This document shows positions 31,376 to 43,331 of a stretch of 64,000 nt of DNA, in pieces. The stretch's first letter is position 1. Each line of letters begins with the position of its first letter. The position numbers were made by a program, and so were the translations under genes. The notes beneath the pieces were generated by a model. It saw nothing but the letters and a program-made list of their open reading frames with translations, was not told the DNA's origin and ran no database searches. This DNA comes from Haberlea rhodopensis (Eukaryota > Streptophyta > Magnoliopsida > Lamiales > Gesneriaceae), in contig CAJQUN010000128.1 of assembly GCA_907163345.1 (NCBI GenBank), positions 1,488,001 through 1,552,000 of the forward strand, written 5' to 3'.

Positions 31376-34009
31376 TGTGGACGATGATTCATGCTCAGGG
31401 TATAGCGAGGTTTCATGCCACTTATTATATGACGAGGTGTCATGCCGTCGATTCTATAGCGAGGGATTTTGCCGCTATGTACTCAGCACAGGATTTTGCC
31501 GCCTTCGAGCGATGGGTGCTGATTACGCACTATTATTGAGCGACGGAGACAGGTATGACGCTATATCACTAGCGATGAGGTATGAGATATTGCTATTTTA
31601 TTAGCTTTATTGTAGCTGGCATGCATTGATATACATGTTTTATTATGCCTATTTTTACTAGCATGATAGTGGATTGACATACGCTGATGTACATGTATCG
31701 TCACTAGTGGGCAATGTTTTAGATGCCATGAGTTGGCATGTGTCGTCACGGGATGACGATGACGATGGTGTAGGAGATGTCTTATTAGACATGCATCATC
31801 GTTACGATGATCGATGCGTTGAGTATACGTATTCAGTGGTATGCCTTGGGTGCCAGTACCGAGCACAAGGTGGTGTGTGCGACACCGATGGACGTGACCC
31901 TTATACCGAGCGGGTTGCTCGAGGAATGGTTGGATGCGCTGTACATGTGATTGTACCGCAGCTTACGATTGGGGGATCATTTTACGAGTGGTGATACCCT
32001 TGAGGTATGCTCGTTGGAATGGCTTTTGGCCATGTTTTTGACGATAGGAGTAATCATGGAGGAAAGTACTCGCTTTCTGTCGATGTGACATGTGGTGGAC
32101 ATGGTCACCACCCTTGAGGGTGTAGGATGGGTCCTAAGGGAGTAGGATCAGGTTATGTTAAGTACATAGGGACATTGGGTTGTCCAGGGTGTATCGGCAT
32201 TGAGGAATGTTGGATAAAGACCCACTACTCTATTGAGTTTTTTCTCCCATAGTATGTTATACCATGTGGAAACGTCCGTCTTATTGGTAGGTTTGAGGTA
32301 AACCTAAAGAGGCAGAGACTAGGTTGTCTGCCGCGTGTGTGTAGCACCATGATGGGCTTGCTAGAGCCGTTACACTGCTCGTTGGAACCAAGTTTGGCAA
32401 ATCGTAAGGTGATACGATGTGGATTGTGGTGGACTCTAATAGTCACCACATCATTTGAGGTTGTGCGTGCCTCGCTGAAACGTGTATACGTTTATGTTTA
32501 ATCTTGGAGACTTGTCTGGGACAGCTCAGGATGTTGGAGTACCAACAAGAGAGTCATCAGGTTGTTATTGACTCAATCTAAAGGAACCCGTGTATTGGGA
32601 TACAATGGGTGTTATTGTATCCAGTTTTTCCGAACAATGGTTCGAGACTTGTGGATCTCGAGTTCGATGGCATTTCCCTTGCGAGGAAGGAGGTAGTATT
32701 ATACCTATTTGGGAATCTTTGAAAGATTCGGTAAGTTGGTGCAAGTGGTGTTGATTTTGGGAATCACACCGTGTATTGTTAATCGTCGATTTTCATCCTC
32801 CACTGAGTAAGGAATGACTCAGAATTGACGATTGTGTTTGGGGCTTAGGGATATGTGGTAGATACCCGAGCCGAGTGCATTGAGTATGCATGCGACATCA
32901 GTGCTTAGGCAGGTATACCGGTGAGTATACGGATGCCAGTTATTGATTTCCTCTCTGTTAAGCATAGAGTTATGCTATTTTTGGATGGTTAAATCTCTGA
33001 TGTGAGATATGGAACACCTTGAGATTGGGAATCTCCATGGCACGATGATTATGAGGAATGATCGTGAAGTTAGTTGACTCCCTTGAGGAGGGATTTTCTT
33101 GTGAGGGTTAAGGTATTTCCCTTGTTGGTGTTTTCCTTCGAGTTATGCGACAGCCTTCCCAAGTTTGGATTGTTAAATCCGAGGATTTTCAAGGGATGGC
33201 AGGATTTCGGATTGGTTGAGTGTCGCTGACGACACAAGCGTTGAGGATGCAATGGGTTTATTGCATGCCCCTTAAGAAATTTAAACTCTGCGGAGTCTCG
33301 GTTGTTATTTATGATCAGGACGTGATTCTTGGAACATCCGGAGGTGGACATCTTGTGAGATGTCTTTTGTTTGAATTTGTGGCCGTGAGTTGCCCAAATT
33401 AAGTTGCAATGAGGCGACTACTCCTTCGATGGAGGAAGTTTGAAAGTGGAAACCAGGTTTGATATGTGTACACCGTGGTTGTACTAGTGTTTCCCTCGTA
33501 ACGATGTATGTTAGACATCGTGAGTCTTGATAGAGATGTCATGGAATGATATCTACGATAGAATCAGGAGCGATTCGAATCCTTACAGTTTCAGTTGACT
33601 AACTGCTTTTGGATTATTAGCGTTGAGCTGTGCTGACGCTCTTTGACGTTATGATGGATTTGGAAGTCTACTCCACTCCAGAGTTTGACACGAGGTCAAC
33701 GTTCTTACGGTTGAGGTGTCATCGGGACGTGTTCGTACTGTTGTATTAGAACGAAGGATGACTGTCTGATCTACAGTCGTAAGTATCAGTTGTTTCGCAG
33801 TCATGAGGGACTGACTTTTGGGATGACCCGCATCGAGGTACGTTTTACCTCTTGGGTGTTATGTTGGTTTTGGTATGTCGCTCTGTTTCAGAGATTAGAT
33901 GAGAGGTAAGTATCCTCGCGTTTATTAATACGATTCTGATATGGTCAGGAATCGATGTTATGGCTTCATGTTGTTGTGCAGCCTGGGTGTTACGTGATAC
34001 ACCAGTGCT

Positions 34010-34041
34010 AATTTCGAGGACGAAATTCTTTTAGTGGGGGA
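34010..34041 (+). promoter_or_regulatory. Pre-PPT hairpin and polypurine tract of A1
   Basis: AATTTCG-AGGA-CGAAATT at 34010-34027, then AGTGGGGGA at 34033-34041, just before the 3' LTR. The same arrangement occurs in coding relatives although A1 encodes no pol here. Confidence 0.88.
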
Positions 34042-34044
34042 TAT

Positions 34045-36641
34045 TGTGATGACCAGGGATTATAGGTGTTAATCCCGGAGTATTAATAATCCCTAAAGTG
34101 GTTTTACGTGGCAAGGTGGGTTTAATCGAGGTATTGGGCCTTCTGGGCTCGTTTATTTGGGTAGTTGGGATCGTTGGATCCAGAGGTTGAGATTGTATTC
34201 ACATTACGGTGTAAAACCTAAGAGTTGGGTTTTTGATGTGTCTCGGAATCTCGGGTGCTATGTGAGCACCGGTAGGGGATTTTGGAGTTAGAGAGAGAGT
34301 TTTTGAAAACAGATGATTTTTAAGGAATCATGATGTATTTGTGGGGCTATTAATTTTTCGGGGTATTTTTGCTATAAATACCATTTGAACCCAAAATTTT
34401 ACATTTAATTTCTTTTTCAGCCCTCTCCTTCCTCTCTCTTTCCCGTCCGCGCCATTGCCGATCTTCCCCTGCCTCCGCGCGTAAAAACGCCTCGCCCGCC
34501 GCCGTCCGGCCGCCGTTCGGGGCGTGCGACCTATCACCGTCTTCGTCTCGACGAGGCGCTCCTTTCCCCTCTGTCAATTGAAGGTTTCGTCGCGTCCTGG
34601 AGTCGGATTTTACAGAAAGGCGTCGATCCCCAAAAGTTAGGGTTCTTCGATTTTGGTCCGATTTCTTCCGATTTTCGTTTGGGTAATCTTCCTAACCCCT
34701 TTTTCGTTATTTTCGTGCAATTCCCTGCCATTTTTGTGTTCGATTTGTTCGGATTATTGTTGTTGGTGGGATTGGTTCGAAATTTTGGTTGTATGCATGA
34801 AGTGGGTTCGAATTTTGGGGGTTTTGGAAGGGTTGTGGTGATTCTTGTTATGGATTGATTAATTCATGTTGTTGACGCATTATGATGCTTGATTGTGTTC
34901 GGAATTGAAGAATTGAGTTCGAATTTAGGGCTTTGGATTTCGAATTTGGGGGTTTGGCATGTGGGATGATTATTCATGCTATGGGTTGATTAATTGACGT
35001 TTTAGATGAATTATGGTATTTTATTGGGTTCGAAATTGTGAGATTAAGGTTCGATTTTGTAGGGCATTCTTGAACAAATTTCGATTGTCTCATTTTATTC
35101 CTTCCCTGCATGTACCCTGCCCCGGGTCTTTTAAGAGGATAATTATCGTGTGTCGACAATATTTTGAGGGATATGGGTGTGCTTGAGCATAGGTTACATG
35201 TTCGTAAATAATTGTGAATTATTTATCGTGTTAGCACATCATTCCTCGGGGCATGGAACTCGAGCAAGGCTTGGCTCGGACTTCGGAGATTTAAGGTACG
35301 TGCGACGTACGAGCATTACTATATATATGTGAAATGCATAAGGTGTTTTTGATTGCATTGAATGTTTTGCGTATGGTTATACATACATGTTGATATAGCC
35401 AAGGAATGACCCAAATCTTGATATCGCCGCTTGTAGCGTGCGTGACACTAGAGTAGGATGACTCTTACATGATATATGGGGTACTGGGTTTATATGACTA
35501 TATTATGAGACATTTGAGATGTCTAGGTTTGTAGAATCATGCATTCTTCGTAAGACATTTGAGATGTCTAGGTTCGTAGAATCATGTATTCATTATGAGA
35601 CATTTGAGATGTCTAGGTTCATAGACTCATGTTTTCATTATAAGACATATGAGATGTCTAAGTATAATGGAAAGCAAGGTTATGAAATCAATATTTGATA
35701 TTGATATATCTACATTTGCATATATATGAACTGGAATCATTCATTCTTGATATTTGAGAATCAGGCATGCGATGTGTAAATCAATGTGTTGATTTACTGA
35801 TTTATGAGATTTGATGAGTTTGATGTTGTGAGAACAGGGACAGTACACGGAATCCCGGATGAGGATGTTGCCATCCAGGGAGTATCATTTAAATTCATTA
35901 GTATTTACTTGCGTTGTAAATTATGAATTTCATTATTATGATTATGGGATTTTGTGTATTGGTATGCTCACCCCGTTGGGGGCTGTCTCTGTTGGGACAG
36001 GTGGACAGGTACATCGATGGCTATGGAGCTGAGCTCGAGCTGTTGATTTGAGGTACTCCCAGGATCGTGGTACCAGGGCTTGATGGAGCACGGTATCGTA
36101 TAGAGTACCTATATATACACCTGAGGATTTATACATATTCATATTCATGATGCTCGCATGTGAGCACGATTATACTTGTATATGGATTGTATATAAAGGC
36201 ATGAGCCTTTCTCTCTTTCATTTAAGGTTGCATGCAATTAGGTTGAATTGCTAAGAATGATATGAGAGTCATTGGTGTATTATGTGGGTGTTGGAACCCA
36301 CTTTTGTTGACATATGTGTGGTGTCTTCCCTGGCTGGGAATCTACTTGTATTACTGCTTTCTGTTGAGTATTATGTGTTCCCTGGCCGGGAATTTTGTTA
36401 TGTGTTGTACTCTGTTTTGGGATAGCTCTATTTATGGGGAGACTCTGCCCAAATTTTTGTAAAAGTTTACAATGTGAAAAGTGGCACCAAGGGGTTGGTA
36501 AAGGGCAAACATATGAGTCTTTTATTGACAGGCAATGATTAAGTATCATCAGAGCTTCCCGATTGACATTTTATAGAAAGCATGTACCACACATAGTGGT
36601 TAATACACTAATCAAGGTTTTAAGGGCTTGGGGTCCTTACA
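34045..36641 (+). mobile_element. A1 3' LTR
   Basis: 2597 bp, essentially identical to the 5' LTR. Landmarks: TATA box 34371-34382, GTACGT/ACGTAC hairpin 35296-35310, 45-bp array from 35508, end GGGGTCCTTACA at 36641. Confidence 0.95.
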
Positions 36642-36646
36642 CTTCC
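36642..36646. repeat. Target-site duplication CTTCC, right copy
   Basis: Second copy of the duplication flanking A1. The B' leader continues to its primer-binding site. Confidence 0.95.
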
Positions 36647-36678
36647 TCTACCCATGTTCACCCCGTTCTCGAACCACT

Positions 36679-36690
36679 GCTCTGATACCA
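36679..36690 (-). promoter_or_regulatory. Primer-binding site of B'
   Basis: The reverse complement reads TGGTATCAGAGC, four bases from the B' 5' LTR end at 36695. Confidence 0.9.
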
Positions 36691-36694
36691 CTAA

Positions 36695-38630
36695 TGTGGG
36701 GTCCTCGTTACTTAATCCATTTATGTATTATCTTAACATACATACGTGAGTCTGAATTAAGTAAAAACATGCACTGATTAAGAGTTTCTAACTAGTTAAG
36801 TTGTTACAAGGTTATTACAAACCTAACCATCTATACATCACATGTACAAGTAACAACCTAATTCAAGATAACTCCTAGGCAGTGGTTCAGCTCGCAGCGA
36901 AAAATGACTCACATCCCATCTTCCCACGTCTATGAGTCCCTACAGAAACATTCACACAATGAGTATAGAGAACAACTATCTCAGTGCAATATCAAAACAC
37001 AATATCAATATCAATGATAAAGCACAATAAATCATCTAACGTGAATGTTCTGTATCATGCATCCACAAATGCACTATGTCATGACATGTCCAATAAGCAC
37101 CCTATTATCACGAGCCCCATATGATATGCCTATTCAGCTCAATATGTCAGTGGAATCACATCACATCTTCATATTAGCAGCACATATCATAGTACCATGC
37201 TCATCTGTGACAATAGCCAGAGCATATACCCACACCAGGCGTATATCTCTCAAGCCAAAGCATATGTAGTATATCTATCGTGGCAACGATCCCAGCCAAA
37301 GCATATACCACACCAGGCATATCTATCGAGGCAATGATCTCACCAAAGCATATACACATATCTATCAAGGCTTCCATCCCAATCATATGAAATCCATGTA
37401 TGTACATGCATATGATACTACCAATCATATGTCACAAGCTAACATAAATCATATGATATCAAAACCATAACATCATCATCACATACTATCTATACTCCGT
37501 ACGTCAACACGTACCTGTATTGCGACACAAACGAGATAAATTAGATGTCACTGGCTAAGTGCCTCGTTGTCCCGTCCCCTGAGATGATGCTACAACAATG
37601 CCAACAATATATCATGTTATCATAGGCATTAAAATCAAATTCAACAAAATATAACATTTTTTTTCAAAACCTAACCATGGCGATCGATCTCATGCTTTGA
37701 GGCGATCGATTGCCTAACGTTTTGCTCTTCGGCGATCGATCTCCTAATTTCAAGCGATCGGTCGCCTCTCCTTTGAAAAGCCTACTCCCTCAAGGCGATC
37801 GATTGCCTACTTTGAAGCGATCGATCGCTCAACACCGACTTACCCATGTTTAGCCATAGGCGATCGATTGCCTAAAACGCAGCGATCGATCGCCTCCTCT
37901 GTTTCAGAAAACAAAATGGCGATTTTGAGCTTTTCTTCCTAGCTCTTCTCCTACAACTCGAAATTTAACATGTAAATAGGTTTCATGAAATCTCTACTAC
38001 CATAACAACATGTTTTCCACCATCTTAGAATCAATTTCATGGCATATAAACATGTTATGATCCTAAGCTTGCATAAGTTGGATTTGATTTCACATACTTC
38101 ATACACCACTACACAAATCAATCTTAAAAGCATATATTCCTTACCAAGATTGTACAATTTCACTTCCCCAACTTCCTAGCTCAAGTCACAAGTGCAAAAC
38201 CAAGCTTCAACCAAGAAAACCTCCAAGGGTTGGAGAGGAGCTTGTGTAGTGTTTTAGTAGGTGTAAAATGAGAACTATGTGATTCTCTTCCCTAAATCAC
38301 CTTGATATAAGGTCATTAGTTTCTATAACCACTTGTTATCATATTGTTTGGAGTTAATGACATGTTATCTAACATGTACATGAAATGAACTTCAAATTCA
38401 AATACAACTCCAATTCAAACACATGCATACTCAAATGCCTACTAGTTCATGACTTGATATGTTATTAAATCATTGTACACCATGTTTCATTACTTGCCCT
38501 TGCCATATATCATTTCATACATGTTTTAATTCATTCTTGGTTCCACCCGAACCCCCAATATCATACCACCAATTGCTATAATTACACCATAATCATATCA
38601 CACGTTTATACCACAAATCGAGGCATTACA
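36695..38630 (-). mobile_element. B' 5' LTR (right), complete
   Basis: 1936 bp; the reverse complement runs TGTAATGCCTCG to GAGGACCCCACA. It contains the putative TATA/early leader segment missing from the left LTR, the palindrome block (37680-37893), the GTACGT/ACGTAC hairpin (37499-37514) and the GATAGATAT repeats (about 37210-37390). Confidence 0.92.
37680..37893 (-). repeat. Eight-palindrome block in the B' right LTR
   Basis: Cores start at 37682, 37704, 37734, 37756, 37797, 37819, 37862 and 37884. Read in element orientation the intervals are 22, 43, 22, 41, 22, 30, 22, nearly the C pattern, although the LTRs are otherwise different. Confidence 0.95.
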
Positions 38631-38635
38631 ATACT
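38631..38635. repeat. Target-site duplication ATACT, right copy
   Basis: Second copy of the duplication flanking B'. Confidence 0.9.
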
Positions 38636-38722
38636 CTTAATCAGTGTCTGTTATTACTTAATTCAGACTCACAGATGTATGAAAATATAATACATAATGG
38701 ATTAAGTAACGAGGACCCCACA
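38636..38722 (+). mobile_element. Element B 3' LTR, terminal 87 bp
   Basis: Runs from CTTAATCAGTGTC to GAGGACCCCACA, the same end as the B' LTR. It completes the LTR begun at 10287. The following TCATCTTACC belongs to D, the target of B. Confidence 0.88.
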
Positions 38723-40080
38723 TCATCTTACCATATGGGCATCTTACCCTGTCGTATGGTCTCTTACCATATCATAACATCGTATCATTATATAAACGTC
38801 ATATAAACATCATCATTACTTATCATAATCGTCCTCATGCACATCATATCCCCTTCACTCATAATAAACATCATCATCATAACTTACTTATCATAATCAT
38901 CATCATAAACATCATCATCATAAACTTACTTATCATAATCATCATCATAAACATCATATATACTTATATAATCATTGCATAATCATAGTATAGGAGTATG
39001 GTTTACCGTCCGATGCCCGTACGTTTCTTACGTACCTTAATTCCAAAAGTGGAGGAGTTGGAGAACTTTATCTCCTTGATGTTGTGGGTACCTGGGATGG
39101 TTCTACATAACCATATAAATCGATATTAGAAACTAATCATAGTCCAATATCCAAAAATCCCACAAAGACATCAAAAATACACATTTTTATACCTCGCGAT
39201 CGATCGCCGCCCAGGCCCGATCGATCGCGAGATCATACTGAACGAGGCTCAAAAATTCACACTTTGGCGATCGATCGCCACTGTTGGCACGATCGATCGC
39301 CAGCCTTGCCGATTGATCGCCCAAAGGTGGCGATCGATCGCCAAATGCTACTGGCGCCACTGTTGGCTCGCGATCGATCGCCAAAAATGGGCGATCGATC
39401 GGCAGTTCCTGTACATCGAAAAATCGCCATTAATGAACATTTTTCAAGCTCCACCTCAAACCATTCGAACCCAATCTTTCCTACAACACTAACATCATCA
39501 TAACACACTGAAACCCATATAAAACACTTCAAAAATCATACCCCAGACATATATAACATATACCCAAAACAAACCCACATAAATCACTTCAAAATCACCC
39601 ATTTCAAATCCAAACATCATAAAAATTTAAGGAAGGGTTCCATACCTCTTGAAGACTCCAAATCTTAACAAAGATCACACAAACAAAGGTTTTGTGGAGC
39701 TTCCTCCTTCCTCCTTTGAAGGATTTCGAAATTGGGGTTAAAGGGTAGGGTTTGAGAGTGGGTTGGGGGATTTAAAGTGTGATTGGTAAAGTGAAGGGAA
39801 AAAAGGTATAGTGGAGTTAAAAAGGGGGTATGTGTAAATTAACTAAAATTGTACCCCAAACTTAACATGATGTATAAAATACCCCAACATGGTATTTTAA
39901 AAGCATTTACAAAAATGCATACAACTTCCACTAAAATCATGCTTTCCTCATAATTGGAAATCAATATAATTAAATCATTTTAACACTTCATTACCCAACA
40001 CATAAATAAATTACCACCTAATTCATCATATAAACGTCATTAATGCCCAAATTGCATATAATTAATTTTGGGGCATCACA
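38723..40080 (-). mobile_element. D LTR (C-like), cut by element B
   Basis: The reverse complement starts TGTGATGCCCCAAAATTAATT at 40080 and follows the C LTR order: palindrome block (39196-39402), GTACGT-AAGAA-ACGTAC hairpin (39019-39035), CATCAT tract (38800-38960), and the beginning of a TAAGATG stem-loop array (38723-38775). The rest is cut off where B inserted. It is diverged from C. Whether it is solo or the 5' LTR of a full element is not visible. Its outer end abuts E internal sequence. Confidence 0.85.
39196..39402 (-). repeat. Eight-palindrome block in the D LTR
   Basis: Cores start at 39198, 39219, 39269, 39291, 39311 (GATTGATC), 39332, 39372 and 39393. Intervals are 21, 50, 22, 20, 21, 40, 21: the pair spacing is kept and the spacing between pairs differs from C. 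Confidence 0.93.
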
Positions 40081-41194
40081 GGAAGGCGGTATTATGATAC
40101 CTACCGGTTGAATCTTTTGGGGAGATTCGTTGTTTTGGTTCGTGTGGTGTTGATGTTGAAATCACACCCTTTGGTTTTGGTTTGTTAACCATCCTTCTCC
40201 GTGGGGTGAGAATAATCGAGGTTTGACAGTTGTTTTTGGGATTTGGGTATGATTGGAGATACCCGAGTCTATTGCATTGAGTATACATGTTGTGCTGGTT
40301 TATGGCTGGTTTATGGACTTGTATGCCGTGTGTGTATACGAATGCCAACATTATTTTGTTCCTTGTTGAACGTCGAGTTGTACGCTTGGTTTGGTGAATC
40401 TCCGGTGTGAGATTGTGGAACCTTAAGATCGGTAATCTCAATGGCACGATGCATTCTGATAAATGATCGTGAGGGTTGTTTGACTTCCCCCGAGGAGGGA
40501 TCGTCGTGTTTTGGAACCATGGTAATTCTTGTAGGATAATTCGATAGCCTTCCTGTTTTAGGATTGTTGGATCCAAGGATAAATGAGGGATGGCCGGGAT
40601 TCGGGTTTGTTTAGTGTCATGGTCGACACGTGTGTAGGAATGCAATTGTTTGTCTTGCATGACCTCTGTGGAACTTGAGACTTTGTGGAGTCTTGATGGT
40701 GTGTCAGGACCAAGATATGATTTTAAGAACACCTTGTTTTAGACTTCTGTGGTGACGTGTTTTGTGTGGATCAGTGACCGTGGGTAACCCGATCCGGGTT
40801 GCAAGTGGTGCAACTACTCCTTTGGAGCAGAGGGACTGGGAAGCGAAAACCGATTTTCTGTGAGTATACTGTTGTATACTAGTGGTCCCCATCATGACGA
40901 TGCGTGTCAAGCATCGTGGGCAAGTGGTGAATATCACGGAGTGATATCTATGTCAGAACCAAGGGAGATTTGGTTGATTTATAGTCGTGGTGGACTGACT
41001 TCTGGGACGATTCACATCGAGGTATGTTGTTATCTTTTGGGTTTGTATGGATTTTTGGCGTTTGCTCTATTTTAGAGCTTGGTACGAGATTGGTGTTCTC
41101 GCAGTTATTAATTCGATTCTAATGTGGTCCAGAATCGGGGTTGTGGCTTTGTTTTGTTTGTGTAGTCCTGATTTTACGTGGAGTACACCAGTGC
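40081..41194 (+). other. LARD E internal region, 3' part
   Basis: Non-coding sequence that aligns by eye with the end of the A1 internal region (32690-34010). For example GGAAGGCGGTATTATGATACC here compares with GGAAGGAGGTAGTATTATACC in A1, and both contain GTGGTGTTGAT and GATACCCGAG. The 5' part of E lies beyond D and B, outside the window. ORFs on the minus strand (40076-40732) are not supported. Confidence 0.8.
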
Positions 41195-41228
41195 AATTTC
41201 GAGGATGAAATTTTATTAGTGGGGGATA
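41195..41228 (+). promoter_or_regulatory. Pre-PPT hairpin and polypurine tract of E
   Basis: AATTTCG-AGGA-TGAAATT at 41195-41212 (one C to T leaves a wobble pair), then AGTGGGGGATA at about 41219-41228 before the LTR start at 41231. Confidence 0.85.
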
Positions 41229-41230
41229 AT

Positions 41231-43331
41231 TGTGATGTCCGGGGATTAATGGTGTTAATCTCGGCGTGGTATTAATCCTTGATGTATTTTTAATTGTGGC
41301 GATTAGGAATTTATTTGCGGTGTTGGGTCCCCGAGGTTGTTAAATCGGGCATTTGGGACCGTTGGATCCAAAGGTTGAGATTGTATTCTCATTTTGGTGG
41401 AAAACCAATGAGTTGGGTTTTTAGTGGGACTTGGAGTCCGGGGTGCCTTATGTTGGGGCCTGTATGGGGATTTGATGTTGGAGATAGAGTTTTTGAAAAC
41501 AGATGATTTTTAATGAATCATGATGTATTTGTGGAGGTATTAGTATTTTGGGGCATTTTGCTATATATACCAGTTGGACTCGGGATTCCGTCATTCGGAA
41601 TCCATTCCTCTCCTCTCCACTCCCTCACGCCACTCTCTCACCCCTAACCCTTCCCCTTTCCCTTTGATGGGCAAAAATCGATGGAGGCTCGTCCTAGGAG
41701 CCGGATTTCTCGAAGATAAGTTGGTAAGTTTCTTCCCATCGTCATTGTCTTCGATTTGATAGTGATATGGTGTGTTATGGTTGAGCTTTTGGGTTGGATT
41801 TGTGTTTGGGGGTTTTGGGTTAAAATCTAAAATGTTGATTTTAGTGTTTTTATGGAGTTTAAATGTTGTATTTGAGGTGTTGGTGGTGTATGGGGTGTTG
41901 GTTTTGAGTTTGGGTGTCAAAAACACCATGGAAGCTCGAATTTTTCAAAAAATCGCAGGTGGCGATCGATCGCCGAGGGGTAGCGATCGATCGCGACGAG
42001 CAGTCCAATTTTTGAATTAAACGTCCACGATGAATATTCATAAGAAAATTGTATCGTATGTGAAGATCGATGACCGAGATAGTAAACACCAATTTTAAAG
42101 TTAACCGAAAACCGAGAATCGCTCTTTTCTCATAAGTTAATTCATCTAGTTTAATTTTGCATCATAGTAGTAGTATTATTCAATTGATTTCAAAAACCCC
42201 TTTTTATTGTCATTTGCATAAGTTAACACAAAGATATAACCTTCCTCGTGGGATCGATCCCTACTCACGCTACTACATTCATTACTGTTATTAACTTGAG
42301 AGGGTTAATTTGGGCGTACGCGATAAACGCTAATCCCTCCCCCATACTTAAATCTTACATTGTCCCTAATGTAAGGCAAAAATACAAGAAAAGAGAAAAA
42401 TCTAACTACTAAAGCAATCAAAATGAAACTAAAAGGAAACTAGCGAGCAATGATTGGAATGTTGTCGTTGTTGAGCGAACATTGGTTATGACGCCGCCGC
42501 TGTTGAGCGTGAGTGAGGTTAAAATGCCGCTATTGTGGAGCGAGCAATGAAATAGAACTATGGAATCATTGGTTAGATATATGTGATATCTGTGGTCATT
42601 CGTATAATGATTTAATCATATTTGATTATGAAACTGGCATGGTATGAATGGTCTTAGTTAATCAATGTGGTGATTAACTGATTTTGTGAATTTGATGGTT
42701 TTGGTTATTGTGAGAACAGGAATAGCACGGGGAATCCTATGTGATTATGATACTATATATGGAGTATCTTTTACATTTACAGCTTTATGTTCTGTAAATT
42801 ATGAATTGTGATATTGCTGTTATTGAGATGGTGGATTGGTATGCTCACCCCTTGTGGGGGCTGTCTCTGTTGGGCCAGGTGGAACAGGTACATCGGTAGC
42901 TCCGGAGTTGGGATCGAGCTGATGATTGGAGGTACTTCCAGGATCGAGGTACCGGTGCCGGTATTGAGTAGAGTACTTTATACATTAAATACACATTCAC
43001 TCATTTGATGCTCTCATGTGAGCACTATTGTACGTGTATATGGTTTGTATAAAAAGGCAAGGGCATTTCTATTTTCATTCATGTGTTGCATGCAATTAAT
43101 TAAAGAAATTGCAAAATGAATTGAGAGCATGTTAGTGTATTATAGGGTGCATGCTATGTAAATGGTTATGTATTGGGGAAAATTTGACATTGTATGGGAT
43201 AATGCAAGAAATTTTATAGATGGTATATTATGCTGTTGTTGCATATTGTTTTTCCCCCTGATTACATGGTAGTATGCACTAAATACATGTGTTAATACAC
43301 TAATAGCGGTTAAGGGCTTGGGGTCCTTACA
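41231..43331 (+). mobile_element. LARD E 3' LTR, with an internal replacement
   Basis: TGTGATGTCCGGGG to GGGGTCCTTACA. A TATA box (GCTATATATACC) is at 41560-41571. Only two GATCGATC cores remain (41964 and 41986, 22 bp apart). The sequence then switches near 42017 to unrelated DNA and returns to LTR near 42440. Distal landmarks are AGCG/CCGC repeats (42440-42545) and a GGGGGCTGTCTCTGTTGGGCC block near 42855. It lies in copia element F. Confidence 0.83.
42017..42440. mobile_element. Foreign segment inside the E LTR, possibly Athila/Tat-like
   Basis: About 425 bp unlike E' at this place. It contains CTTCCTCGTGGGATCGATCC, CTAATCCCTCCCCCATAC and ACATTGTCCCTAATGTAAGG. From memory such words resemble non-coding parts of plant Athila/Tat-type elements, but I cannot search. 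The segment replaces the stretch that in E' holds the remaining palindromes and the GTACGT/ACGTAC hairpin. No LTR ends or target duplication were seen. Confidence 0.45.

Larger units (their letters stand above)
29921..34009 (+). other. A1 internal region, non-coding
   Basis: About 4.1 kb with no recognisable coding sequence. The first half holds tandem stem-loop arrays (30322-30475, 30733-30956, 31057-31375) and further GCGA...CCGC-type repeats to about 31570. The second half (about 32000-34009) is non-repetitive. It aligns by eye with the A2 internal region in reverse (48370-50400), and more weakly with E (40081-41194) and E' (58320-60700). Scattered ORFs of 60-106 codons are not kept between A and E and look like chance. 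Confidence 0.85.
27307..36641 (+). mobile_element. LARD A1, complete non-autonomous LTR element (9335 bp)
   Basis: It has LTRs of 2598 and 2597 bp, an internal region of 4140 bp with no gag, protease, RT or integrase in any frame, a primer-binding site, a polypurine tract and a CTTCC target duplication. I found only two differences between the LTRs (C to G near 27717/34455 and one base near 28484), so insertion was very recent. It fits the LARD class (large retrotransposon derivative) and must borrow proteins. It shares the TGTGATG/TACA-type ends, primer site, pre-PPT hairpin and PPT with the Tekay-like elements here. Confidence 0.93.
12106..38630 (-). mobile_element. Element B', full-length Tekay-like chromovirus split by two nested elements
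   Basis: B' lies on the minus strand: 3' LTR 12106-13767, pol tail 13768-13964, gag-pol 22712-27182, leader 27183-27306 and 36647-36694, 5' LTR 36695-38630, and ATACT duplications at both ends. Element C (+) and LARD A1 (+) are inserted in it, each with its own 5-bp duplication. Removing both leaves about 8.4 kb, normal for this lineage. It sits in the 3' LTR of element B, a close relative in the opposite orientation. Confidence 0.9.

Noticed and set aside
33220..33402. A 60-codon ORF in A1, identical on the A2 minus strand (48973-49155), as a possible LARD gene.
   Set aside because: A1 and A2 are too young for identity to mean selection, and the equivalent E region (about 40600-40740) does not keep the frame.
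40076..40732. A 218-codon minus-strand ORF as a gene.
   Set aside because: It is antisense to LARD E internal sequence, crosses the D/E boundary at 40080 and shows no recognisable domain.
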